Source: Triangularia verruculosa
Lineage: Eukaryota > Ascomycota > Sordariomycetes > Sordariales > Podosporaceae
Assembly (NCBI GenBank): GCA_033296885.1
Contig: MU863891.1
Location: 186,001 to 250,000 of the forward strand
Direction of reading: 5' to 3'
Length of the DNA stretch: 64,000 nt
The translations under genes were made by a program, and so were the position numbers. Each line of letters opens with the position of its first letter. Within the stretch, counting starts at the first letter, position 1. Under the pieces are notes generated by a model that had not been told where the DNA came from, ran no database searches, and saw nothing but the letters and a program-made list of their open reading frames with translations. Shown here one piece after another: positions 54,783 through 64,000 of this stretch.

Positions 54783-55612
54783 ATCGACAGTTGCCCAGCG
54801 GGCGCGCTGTTACTTTGTACCGAAGATGTGGTTGCCCAAGGTTCAGTCTCGTGGTACTGGGGATTGCGTCAAGTCTGGAAATATCCGCCAGCGGACATGC
54901 GCCTCGGCGTAAATGCCACGCTGGCGTCAGGAGCAAGGGACTTGCAGCTTCGCCCGAACTGGCAACTGTAGAAATGGAAGGAAATTGAGATTCGTGATTC
55001 TGTAACAATCAACTCTTGTCTCGTAAACTATCCGTACAATATGTTGCTATCACCACCTCGTCTGGTGGGTCGGTCAACCGCTGTAAGTCGCTGAAGCTCG
55101 CTCGCAGCTGTCAATTCTGGACACATCAGCAACGAGAAGCTTAACCAATCCGGACTAGCGCCCGCTGGAGCTACGGGGCTGAAGCCACGCTAACGTCAGA
55201 AAATGTGGCTGGTGCCCACTGCCAAAAAGCCGGGGTGGGCCCGGAAAATTGAATGTGCGTTTTGTGCCTGAGGCTGCGGCCTGGGCAGTTCCCCCTTGTG
55301 CAGCGGTGGAACCCACAATAGAATGAGATGCCACGGGTCTCCTATGATTTGATGGAGATGGCGTGGACATCTGGACAACAACGGCAGCGGCCCTGATTCC
55401 TCGAACCACCACCGCCATCCGCATTCCCACCAGACACACGACACGCCGCCCTACTCTCCCGGGCGCTGCCACTTATCTAATTTCTCTTTTGCTGCTTGCG
55501 GGAATCGGCATTTTTGCTAATCGTCGATACTCCCTACGAAAGCTACGGCCCTTTGATACCGCCCCCCATTTGATGCCAGGTGCCTGCGCCTAGGTACCCT
55601 CCACCAGCCAAG
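54783..55612. promoter_or_regulatory. divergent promoter region, glucosyltransferase/alpha-COP
   Basis: 830 bp between starts of two early-secretory-pathway genes. Short frames only. Shared control of the two is possible but not shown by a motif I can point to. Confidence 0.4.
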
Positions 55613-58600
55613 ATGCAGTCCGCTTCGGGCATGCTTACGAAGGTACAATTCTACCATGTTTGGCCGCACTGTTGTTGGTGTTGACCCTTTTTCTAGTTCG
55701 AGTCCAAGTCGTCGCGCGCAAAGGGAATCGCATTCCACCCTAAACGGTTCGCAGCTTCAAAGCTTCCCCGCCATTTCACGCCCACGCTGACACTCACCTC
55801 ACCAGACCATGGATCCTTGTCTCGCTTCACTCCTCGACCATTCAGCTTTGGGACTACCGTATGGGCACATTGATTGATAGATTCGAAGAGCACGATGGCC
55901 CTGTCCGCGGTGTCGACTTCCACAAGACGCAGGTGAGCAATGGCTGGTATAAGATTAGGGGGAAAGGGAGCATGGACAGCTTGCTGATTTGAGAGGTAGC
56001 CCCTGTTCGTCTCGGGCGGCGACGACTACAAGATCAAGGTTTGGTCCTACCAAACCAGGAGGTGTCTGTTCACACTGAATGGCCACTTGGACTACATTCG
56101 AACCGTCTTCTTCCACAACGAGCTTCCTTGGATTGTCAGCGCCTCTGACGATCAGACGATTCGGATATGGAACTGGCAGAACCGCTCGCTGCGTATGTGG
56201 TTCCGGCAAACAAGGGGAGGTGATCATTGCTGACTGAGGAGCAGTTTGCACCATGACGGGCCATAACCATTATGTTATGTGTGCCCAATTCCACCCCAAA
56301 GATGCGGACCTCGTCGTGTCTGCCTCGCTCGATCAGACTGTTCGCGTTTGGGACAGTAGGTGCTTTCATGGCCTTATTAGTACATGGCCGGTACTGACGA
56401 TGTTGTATAGTCTCTGGTTTACGCAAGAAACATTCCGCCCCCGCGTCCATCTACGAAAGCCAAATGAACCAAGCCAACCAACAGCAAGCTGATATGTTTG
56501 GTAACACCGATGCCGTCGTCAAGTTTGTTCTCGAGGGCCACGATAGAGGCGTTAACTGGGTCTCGTTCCACCCTACCATGCCCCTGATCGTTTCGGCGGG
56601 CGACGATCGCCTCATCAAGCTGTGGCGCATGAGCGAGACCAAGGCCTGGGAGGTCGATACTTGTCGCGGACATTTTCAGAACGCCAGCGGATGCTTGTTC
56701 CATCCTCATCAGGACCTCATCCTCTCAGCCGGCGAAGACAAGACGATTCGTGTTTGGGATTTGAACAAGCGCACAGCGGTGCATACTTTCAAGAGAGAAA
56801 ACGACAGATTCTGGGTCATCGCCGCACACCCCGAAATCAACCTTTTCGCTGCTGGACACGATAATGGTGTGATGGTATTCAAGTTGGAGCGCGAGAGACC
56901 GGCCTCTGCTGTTTACCAAAACCAGCTCTTCTACATCACCAAGGAGAAGCATGTCAAGTCGTACGACTTGCAAAAGAACGTCGAATCCCCTACTCTCTTG
57001 TCTTTGAAGAAGCTTGGCAGTCCCTGGGTTCCCCCAAGGACGCTCTCTTACAACCCTGCTGAGCGCTCTGTGCTTGTCACCTCCCCGGCTGACGGCGGCT
57101 CTTACGAGCTGATCAACCTTCCCCGCGACGGCACCGGTGCCATCGAGCCCACAGAGTCCAAGCGTGGCTCTGGCAACTCGGCCATCTTCGTTGCTCGCAA
57201 CCGTTTTGCCGTTCTCAACACCGCCGCTCAGACCATCGACATCAAGGACCTCCAGAACAACGTTACCCGCTCATTCAAGCCTCCTCTCGGAACTAGCGAT
57301 ATCTACTTCGGAGGTACTGGTAACCTTCTCATTATCACACCAACTGCGGTCCACCTCTACGATGTTCAACAGAAGAAGACGACCGCTGAGCTTGCCGTAA
57401 ATGGCGTCAAATATGTGATTTGGTCCAATGACGGCCTCTATGCTGCTCTTCTCAGCAAGCATAATGTCACCATCGTGACCAAGACTCTTGAGCAGGTCAG
57501 CACGCTCCACGAGACAATCCGTATCAAGAGCGCTACCTGGGACGATGCCGGTGTTTTGTTGTATTCCACCCTTAACCACGTGAAGTACACGCTCCTCAAC
57601 GGTGACAACGGTATTGTTCGCACTCTCGACCAAACTGTTTACCTCGTAAGAGTCAAGGGGCGTAATGTCTACTGTCTTGACCGCGCTGCGAAGCCCAGAA
57701 TCCTTCAGATCGATCCTACCGAGTACCGCTTCAAGCTTGCCCTTGTCAAGAGAAATTACGAGGAAATGCTTCATATCATCCAAAACTCGAGCTTGGTCGG
57801 CCAGTCCATCATCTCGTACTTGCAGAAGAAGGGGTACCCCGAGATCGCCCTTCAATTCGTGCAGGACCCAACCACACGATTCGAGCTCGCGATTGAGTGC
57901 GGAAATCTCGAGGTAGCAGTTGAGATGGCCAAGCAACTGGACAGACCGAAACTCTGGACTAGATTAAGCGCCGAGGCCCTCGCTCATGGTAACCACTCGA
58001 TTGTTGAAATGTGCTATCAGAAGCTCAAGCATTTCGACAAGCTTTCGCTCCTTTACCTCACCACTGGTGACGAGGCCAAGCTCACTAGGATGGCCAAGAT
58101 TGCTGAACACCGTGGAGACTTTGGCTCTCGATTCCAAAACGCCCTTTATCTCGGCGAGGTTCAGGACAGAATCCAAATGTTCAAGGAGATTGACCTCTAC
58201 CCTCTGGCCTATGCAACCGCCAAGGCCCACGGGCTCGAGGAGGAGTGCCAGTCGATCTTGGAGGCTTCTGGACTCACCGAGGACCAACTCAGCCTCCCCA
58301 CCTTCGGCGAGCCTCTCACGCCACCAAAGCCAGTTGTCCCAACGTACAAGAGCAACTGGCCCACAAAGGCTACATCGCAATCCTTCTTCGAGAAGGCGCT
58401 CCTCGGTCAAATGGAGGGTATCTCATTAGAAGACGAGTCAGCAACAGTTAATGGAGCCGGCGGGGAAGCTGAAGACGATAGCGCCAAGCGTGATCTCCTT
58501 GGAGACGCGGATGAGGAGGAGGAGGATGCCGGCGGCTGGGACATGGGTGACGATGCTGTGCCCGAGATTGAGGAAGGTCTGAACGACCTCAACATCGCCG

Positions 58601-59629
58601 AGGCTGGCGGCGCCGGCAGCAGTGAGGCTGATCTTTGGGCGCGCAACTCGCCTTTGGCCGTTGACCATGCCGCCGGTGGCTCGTTCGAGTCGGCAATGCA
58701 ACTACTCAACCGCCAGGTTGGTGCCGTCAACTTCGCTCCGCTCAAGTCCCGCTTTTTGGAGGTATATCAGGCCTCCAAAACATATCTGCCTGGGTCGGCT
58801 GGCCTTCCTCCATTGGTCAACTATGTCCGCCGTACGGTAGAGGAGTCTGATCTCCGAAAGGTTCTTCCCGTCATCCCTAGGGATCTCGAGTACCTCGCTG
58901 AACACGATCTTCACCGCGGTTACAAGTGCATGAAGACCAATAAGCTGGAGGAAGGTGTCACCATCTTCAAGAACATTCTGCACTCTCTTCTTGTCAACGC
59001 GGTTGGCTCTGAGGATGAGGTTTCTGAAGCCAAGAAGGTCATTACTGCTGCTGCTGAGTACACTCTCGCCATGTCAATTGAACTTGAGCGTAGATCTCTT
59101 GGAGCCCCAGACGCTGTCTTGGCCAACCCCGAGCTCCTCAAGCGAAACTTGGAGCTCGCTGCTTACTTCACCATTCCCAAAATTGAGGTGGCTCATCGCC
59201 AGTTGGCGTTGTCCAACGCCATGACTCAGTCGACGCGCAGCAAGAACTATAGCAGTGCGCTAAGCTTTGCCAACAGGATAATCTCCAACGGCGATGCCGG
59301 CGGCGCATTGGCCAAGCTCCTGGAAGCTGTAAGTTTTATTCTCTCTGCCATTACTGAAAGGTCAATTTGCTAACATGACATGACAGGCCCGGAGAACCAA
59401 GGCCACCTGCGAGCGCAACCCTCATGATGCGGTAGAAATTGAGTTCGACCAGTTCGCCGAGTTTGAGATTTGCGCGGCCAGCTACACACCCATCTACAGC
59501 GGCACATCATACGAGGAGTGCGCGTTTGACGGATCCAAGTACCACAGCAAGTACAAGGGCACTGTCTGCAAGGTGTGTGAGGTCTGCGAGGTTGGCAAGC
59601 ATGGCAGTGGCTTGAAGCTTTTTGCTTAA
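55613..59629 (+). CDS. COP1: coatomer subunit alpha (alpha-COP)
   Basis: Seven exons: 55613-55642, 55697-55746, 55806-55932, 56000-56192, 56245-56355, 56411-59328, 59387-59629; 1223 residues, the family's normal size. COPI coat subunit for Golgi-to-ER retrieval; binds dilysine cargo. Start MQSASGMLTKFESKSSRAKG then FHPKRPWILVSLH. WD repeats: IQLWDYRMG, IKVWSYQTRR, IRIWNWQNRS, VRVWDISGLRKK, IKLWRMSETKAWE and IRVWDLNKRT. The second propeller is followed by an alpha-solenoid (IISYLQKKGYPEIALQFVQD) and an acidic linker (DADEEEEDAGGWDMGDD). The C-terminal domain ends with TPIYSGTSYEECAFDGSKY and CKVCEVCEVGKHGSGLKLF, the epsilon-COP-binding end. All junctions keep frame. Confidence 0.98.
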
Positions 59630-60085
59630 AGGGTCCTTCTGCTTTGTCAAAGGTTCGGTAGCGGGCGGGAGTCTTGATATATAATGCTGTTGTCTTTTTC
59701 GTTGTCAAAAAGGAGCGGAAAAGCCAGGGGGCAAGGTTCTCACTTAGAAAGTGTGGTAGCAAGGTGAATCTGTTTTGCTGGCGAGTAAAGGGTTTCTTTC
59801 TTTTTTTGTGATAAAGTATGGGAGTAGTAGCCTATGTTAGTTGTGATTCTTGTTATTGTTGTTGTTGTTGGTCAAAATAAGCAAGCAGGTTCCAATCTGG
59901 ATCAGATTAACATCTCATGTGTTCAATATCTTTGTGCATGTTTGTGTTGTTCATCTATCATCGCCTTGCCCATGCTGATCTAGCAATATTAAATACAGCA
60001 TTCAACGCCGTCCTGGCCTGGCCTGTCTTTTTCTCGACGCCGCCCAATTCAATGTCTTCCTTTGCGTTTCTCCTCAACCGGCTCA
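59630..60085. other. convergent intergenic region
   Basis: 3' flanks of alpha-COP (+) and RPN12 (-). Contains a short GTT/TTG run at about 59853. No gene. Confidence 0.5.
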
Positions 60086-60978
60086 TTAAACAATCGTCTC
60101 CAGCTGCCTAGCGTACCCCAATGTGTTCTCAATCACCATCTGGCTGACATCCTTCTCTAGCTCTTGTTCGCCCTCCTCGTCGGCGTTCAGCTCGGCGGCT
60201 GTGGGGAAATAGATGATTTTATCCTTAATCACCCAGCCGCGGCTGTGGGCGAAGTCGATGACGGCGCCTTCGCTGTCGAGAAACAGGAGTGACTGGGCGG
60301 AAAGGAAAGGGAGGGATGGGTAGGCGCGCTCGGAGCTGGAGGCGATTTCTCGGCGGATCTGGGGTGTGAGGACCTTGGTTTTTTCGTCATGTTAGCAGTT
60401 TTGTTGGCACGGGGGAAAGTTGAGATGCTGAATGGGCGCGTTACCTCGCAGAGAACACCAAACTCCTCGCTTGGAACCTCGCCCTTCTTCATGGCCTTCC
60501 AGACCCTGTCGTACGCGCCCTCCATGAGCCACCTCTCGAGCTTGATCGGGTAGCCTAGGAACCTGTCATTTTCCACCTCGGCCACCGACCCCCTGGTGGA
60601 CAGGCCCTCGAGATCGGAGTGGAATTCGGTGTAGCGGCCTTGGGTGAGGAGGAAGAGGAGCCAGAGGGCGGTGACTTTGTTTTGGTTCTGGGAGGGGGCG
60701 GAGGAAGATTGGGGGGGAAGGTCGTAGAACGGCTGGAGTTGGGAGACGTAGCGGGTGAAGGATTCGGGATTTTTGGCGCGGAGGGAGTGGAGGGCACCGA
60801 GCTCGTAAACCTCGCGGGCGAGGGTGAGGGTTTGAGGGGGGACGGTGGGGGAGGGGGTGAGTGCGGACAGCTGGAGGAGGAGGAGCTTGGCTTTTGAGAG
60901 GAGGGTGGTGGACTGGGCGAAAGGGAGGGATGGGGTCCGGAGTTGGGTGAGGAGGGTGGTGAGTTGGCGGTCGGCCAT
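60086..60978 (-). CDS. RPN12: 26S proteasome regulatory subunit Rpn12 (PSMD8)
   Basis: Two exons, 60978-60445 and 60373-60086; 273 residues. Lid subunit of the 19S particle, PCI-domain family, the last subunit added during lid assembly. Sequence: N-terminal helices LTTLLTQLRTPSLPFAQ, AREVYELGALHSLRAKN, SFTRYVSQLQPFYDLPP, WLLFLLTQGRYTEFHSDLE, then DRFLGYPIKLERWLMEGAYD. After the splice (LCE/VLTPQIRREIASS) the PCI-winged-helix part has SAQSLLFLDSEGAVIDFAHS and GWVIKDKIIYFP, closing with ENTLGYARQLETIV. Agreement with the family runs along the whole length. Confidence 0.95.
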
Positions 60979-62269
60979 TTTGGGAGATGTGAGATGGGGG
61001 GGAGCTTGAGGTGGTTGTTGTAAGAGGTTGGGCGAGTTCGTTGCTCGATTTCGAGTTTTGGATTTTGATGATTGTTCAATCCGAGAGATGCCCCGTAGTC
61101 TCGTTGGTTATTAGATGTGTGGTATTTCGGGCTGGTTTCTGGGGAAATGTTTGGTAACTGTAGCTTGGGGGGCAAGTGTCGATATCGTTTATCGGTGGTG
61201 AGGCTGTTGAAGTCCGCCGCTGGCAGCTGCAGGCTGAAAGGCTGACGTCCTACCTGCCCTGTGCTGCCGCCTTGGCATTTTAAGCTTGGGTGTGGTGTTA
61301 GCTGTCAGGTGGCCGGCAGCTGGGATAGACTTCACATGCCAAGCGGTGCTTCTACACACCAGGACGGTACTCCGTACTGCCAAATTATCTTCCAACAATC
61401 TGTCACCAGATTTCATGTCGCCGTTGAGTGAACCGCGTTGCTGGCCATACGCGTACAGGAAATCTATTTCAATGTCCAAAGTGGCAACTGGGGGACTCGT
61501 GTGTTCAAATTTGAGCGGCATCAGCCACCACCGGCTCCCGCTCTGCCGGTACCGGTAGCTCAGTCAACGGTTCCCGCACCATGTTTGAAGGTAGAGAACG
61601 GAAATGAAGACGGTTGAAGCTTTCATAAGACAATCACCAATACGACTGCAATCTAGTGGCTCCACAATCCTGCCATGCCGTGTATCTTTGGGCAATCAAA
61701 CATCGCAGTATCATCATCGGACGACGTTGTGATAAAGGTTGTAGATATCACGAATGCTGGTCTAATGAGCGAGGCGTTTTTCATAGGTCGGCTCGTGGTG
61801 TCCAGTCTTAGCTGGGGAGGATTAGGCAGACCTGGAAACCATGAAAAAGATGGTGTGTAACTCGAAACATTTCGCTCCGCATTCCTAGTACCGTTGAGGA
61901 CTCGAGATGGTTGATCTAATGGGCTTCGCCTCAGCCCAAACTCCAAACAGTGTGACGCCCTTGTTCGTTGCGTGCCAACACGCGGCATTCCAGGGTTCTT
62001 TCCTCTCAGCAATAGCTCTGGAGCTCCGTGCGACACTAGGTTCTTTGAACCGGGCCGCACCAACACCTACCTTTCTAGGTCCAAGATTTAATACCTTATC
62101 CTCCATCGCCTTTCACTGTCTCTGCTGTTTCCTATAAGACCTGCTACCCAGAACATCCTCGAAGATCAACATCAACAAAAGAATGTTCCTTTGCCCCACC
62201 ATCAACGACCTGCAGGCTACTTCCCCGCGAGCGCATTAGCAGACTGTCAACCCCACCACCGCCATCGCA
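60979..62269. other. divergent intergenic region, no gene recognised
   Basis: 1.3 kb between RPN12 (-) and the terminal gene (+). Frames at 61189-61560 and 61653-62137 exist on both strands but look like chance; no RNA gene recognised. Confidence 0.45.
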
Positions 62270-64000
62270 ATGACGTCCTGGGCAGCACCGCGTTGGGGTA
62301 ACAAAAACGCGGGGCAAGCCGCAACAGCTTCAGTGCCGCCTCTGGGAGTGGCTGGCCCTCAGAAGTCGCGAATGTCAGGTACGTGAACCACAAAGAAACG
62401 TCTTGGTTGCGGGTCGGGTTCTATTCTGGGCGCAGCAGATGGATGATGGAATCCTTAGCCAGAACTTGAGGGGAGCAAGAAGCAGGAACATGGGATCCCG
62501 GTAATCACCAATCGCCAAGGAGGGGCGCCTTTGGATGCAACTGTTCACCAACACAACCACTGAACTGTGGGAAGACGGCGGGAGAGCGGCGCCAACAGCA
62601 GCTTGGAGCACAGTATACAGGACGGTGTCTTTCTTCATATATACTGAGAAGCCCGAAACGAGGTGACCACGGGAGTTGGCTGGCCAAAAAGAAAGGAGCA
62701 TTATAATGCAAATTAGGGGGCATGTTTTGCTGTCAGTTTCATGACCCAATCTCGTTGACCTATCCGCTGCCCACTTCTGGAGTAGGGGGACGAGGAACAG
62801 CCACAATTGCCCCCCTCCCTCTCAACAAGGGCAACGCTTGACGAGGACTCGAACACGGCATTTCGCTCTCCCCAACTCGCATTTATCTAGCTGCTTAGAC
62901 CACGCTACACCAGCTATCTATTTGACCGTCGCCGTCCTACCCACTAGTCGGCAAACATCGTCGTCTTGTAACCTGCTTCTTGGCGCCCCTCCTCTGCATC
63001 GCCAGGCCCCTAATCCCCGCCATCGCTGGAACCCAGCACCTGCACAGACGGATTCCGAAGCGGGAAGAAGAAAGAAACCGCATTGGGCTCTGCTGGACTG
63101 AGTTGCTGACTGCTTGGTTGGCTAATTTATGCAGGCCCGGGTCAGTCATCAGGCGACAAGTCCCTCGTCGAGATGCCGCAGTTTACAGCGACTTTCGTGC
63201 CTGGCGGGTACGATGATTACTACATGCCGCCAGAGGTTGTTGCGCCCTCTCCTCAACGGTAAGTCTGACCTTGTTGTCTCATCCGAGCCCGGAACTCCAA
63301 AATAACATCCGCCGATCGTCCTGTGCTTTGCGCCTCTGCGCGGCCTCCCAGCTCGGGGCTGGACCGATTGGACAAGGCTTGCGTGGAGTGCCAGACCTGG
63401 ATGGAGGCTGAGGAAGCTGGGAAGGCGGAGGCTGACAATCTCGGATCATCTTGCAGGGTAATGCCTGAGGTGCCCCAGAACATGCAAAACGACATCCAAC
63501 GCATGGAACTAGAAGCTCGCGAATCCGGATCCCGAAAAGACAGCAACTCGACATCGCAGAACCCTCGTGGCGGCGACGCAAAGGCGTAAGTAGCTCCCCG
63601 TTCCCTCTCTGAACCTGCCCATCTCTGCCCCTCCCAGCAGCAAGCTTGGAGCTGCTGCGATTGGAGAGCCCCACGCAAACGTCCGCAGTGGACCAAAGCC
63701 AGAGGCCTACTGGATAAGGTACAGCGTGCTGACTCTCTCAACCCCCCGAATCTAGATTCAAACCCTTCCAGACCAGCGCCGCCGGCTCCACCACAATGGA
63801 CGTCCCATCATTCTCCCCCTTTCCCAAGGTCAAGGGCGAGAACATTCCGCCCAGCGACGAAGAGAAGGAAAGCATATTGTGGCAGGCGCGCAACCTCGTC
63901 CTCCACTCCAACAATGTATCGATGCAAGTTACCTGGGCCCGCGACACCCTCATTTGGGTCGAGGTGTCCCAAGAGGCCGCCCAGAGGGACTGGAAGAGAA
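62270..64000 (+). CDS. probable Sel1-repeat protein (chitin synthase activator-like), partial
   Basis: Incomplete at the window end. Exons: 62270-62378, 63135-63258, 63457-63585, 63756 to beyond 64000. Joined, it starts MTSWAAPRWGNKNAGQ, continues with PGGYDDYYMPPEVVAPSPQR and PEVPQNMQNDIQRMELEAR, then MDVPSFSPFPKVKGENIPPS and LVLHSNNVSMQVTWARD. This N-terminal arrangement resembles, from memory, fungal Sel1-repeat proteins of the Skt5/Chs4 type, which activate chitin synthase; the repeats themselves would lie outside the window, so this cannot be confirmed here. Four exons keep frame. The first intron (62379-63134, 756 nt) is much longer than others in the window and might hide another small exon. 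Confidence 0.6.

Overview
The window is nuclear DNA of a filamentous ascomycete. Evidence: short GT..AG introns (about 50-90 nt) with CTAAC/CTGAC-like branch sites, HET and NACHT allorecognition genes, a highly reducing polyketide synthase, and fungal housekeeping genes (RAD54, UGGT, alpha-COP, RPN12). Gene content and the CCTAGGTAGGTAC-type promoter words suggest a Sordariomycete, perhaps Sordariales; this is an inference, no rRNA is present. Gene models were made by hand-splicing.

Left part (1-16.5 kb), accessory: a Pro-rich hypothetical gene; a class I terpene synthase whose 3' end is broken by a 402-bp hAT-type MITE (perfect 8-bp target duplication); a leucine-rich gene fragment; a 21-bp AT-rich tandem array; a HET-domain gene; a P450; a small conserved three-exon gene; and a large NLR-like gene (alpha/beta hydrolase plus NACHT).

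Middle part (16.6-37.8 kb), a biosynthetic gene cluster: secreted type-B carboxylesterase (-), HxxxD acyltransferase (+), SAM methyltransferase (+), seven-helix rhodopsin-like membrane protein (+), short-chain dehydrogenase (-), PLP-dependent alpha-oxoamine synthase (+) and a 2661-residue HR-PKS (+) that ends at its ACP with no release domain. The likely logic, by analogy with fumonisin and sphingofungin pathways, is: PKS builds a reduced chain, the oxoamine synthase offloads it by decarboxylative condensation with an amino acid, the SDR reduces the ketone, and the methyl- and acyltransferases decorate the amino alcohol. No transcription factor, dedicated transporter or P450 lies inside this core; the P450 at 8.8-10.6 kb may or may not belong. 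The product is not known from sequence.

Right part (38-64 kb): a HET-gene remnant, a GH51 arabinofuranosidase with odd Lys-Gly tracts, tRNA-like pol III promoter remnants, a possible copia-gag-like ORF, a DUF3112-like membrane protein, a coiled-coil gene with a frame interruption, then conserved core genes RAD54, UGGT, alpha-COP and RPN12, and the start of a probable Sel1-repeat gene running off the window. The change from accessory to core content at about 45-47 kb is sharp.
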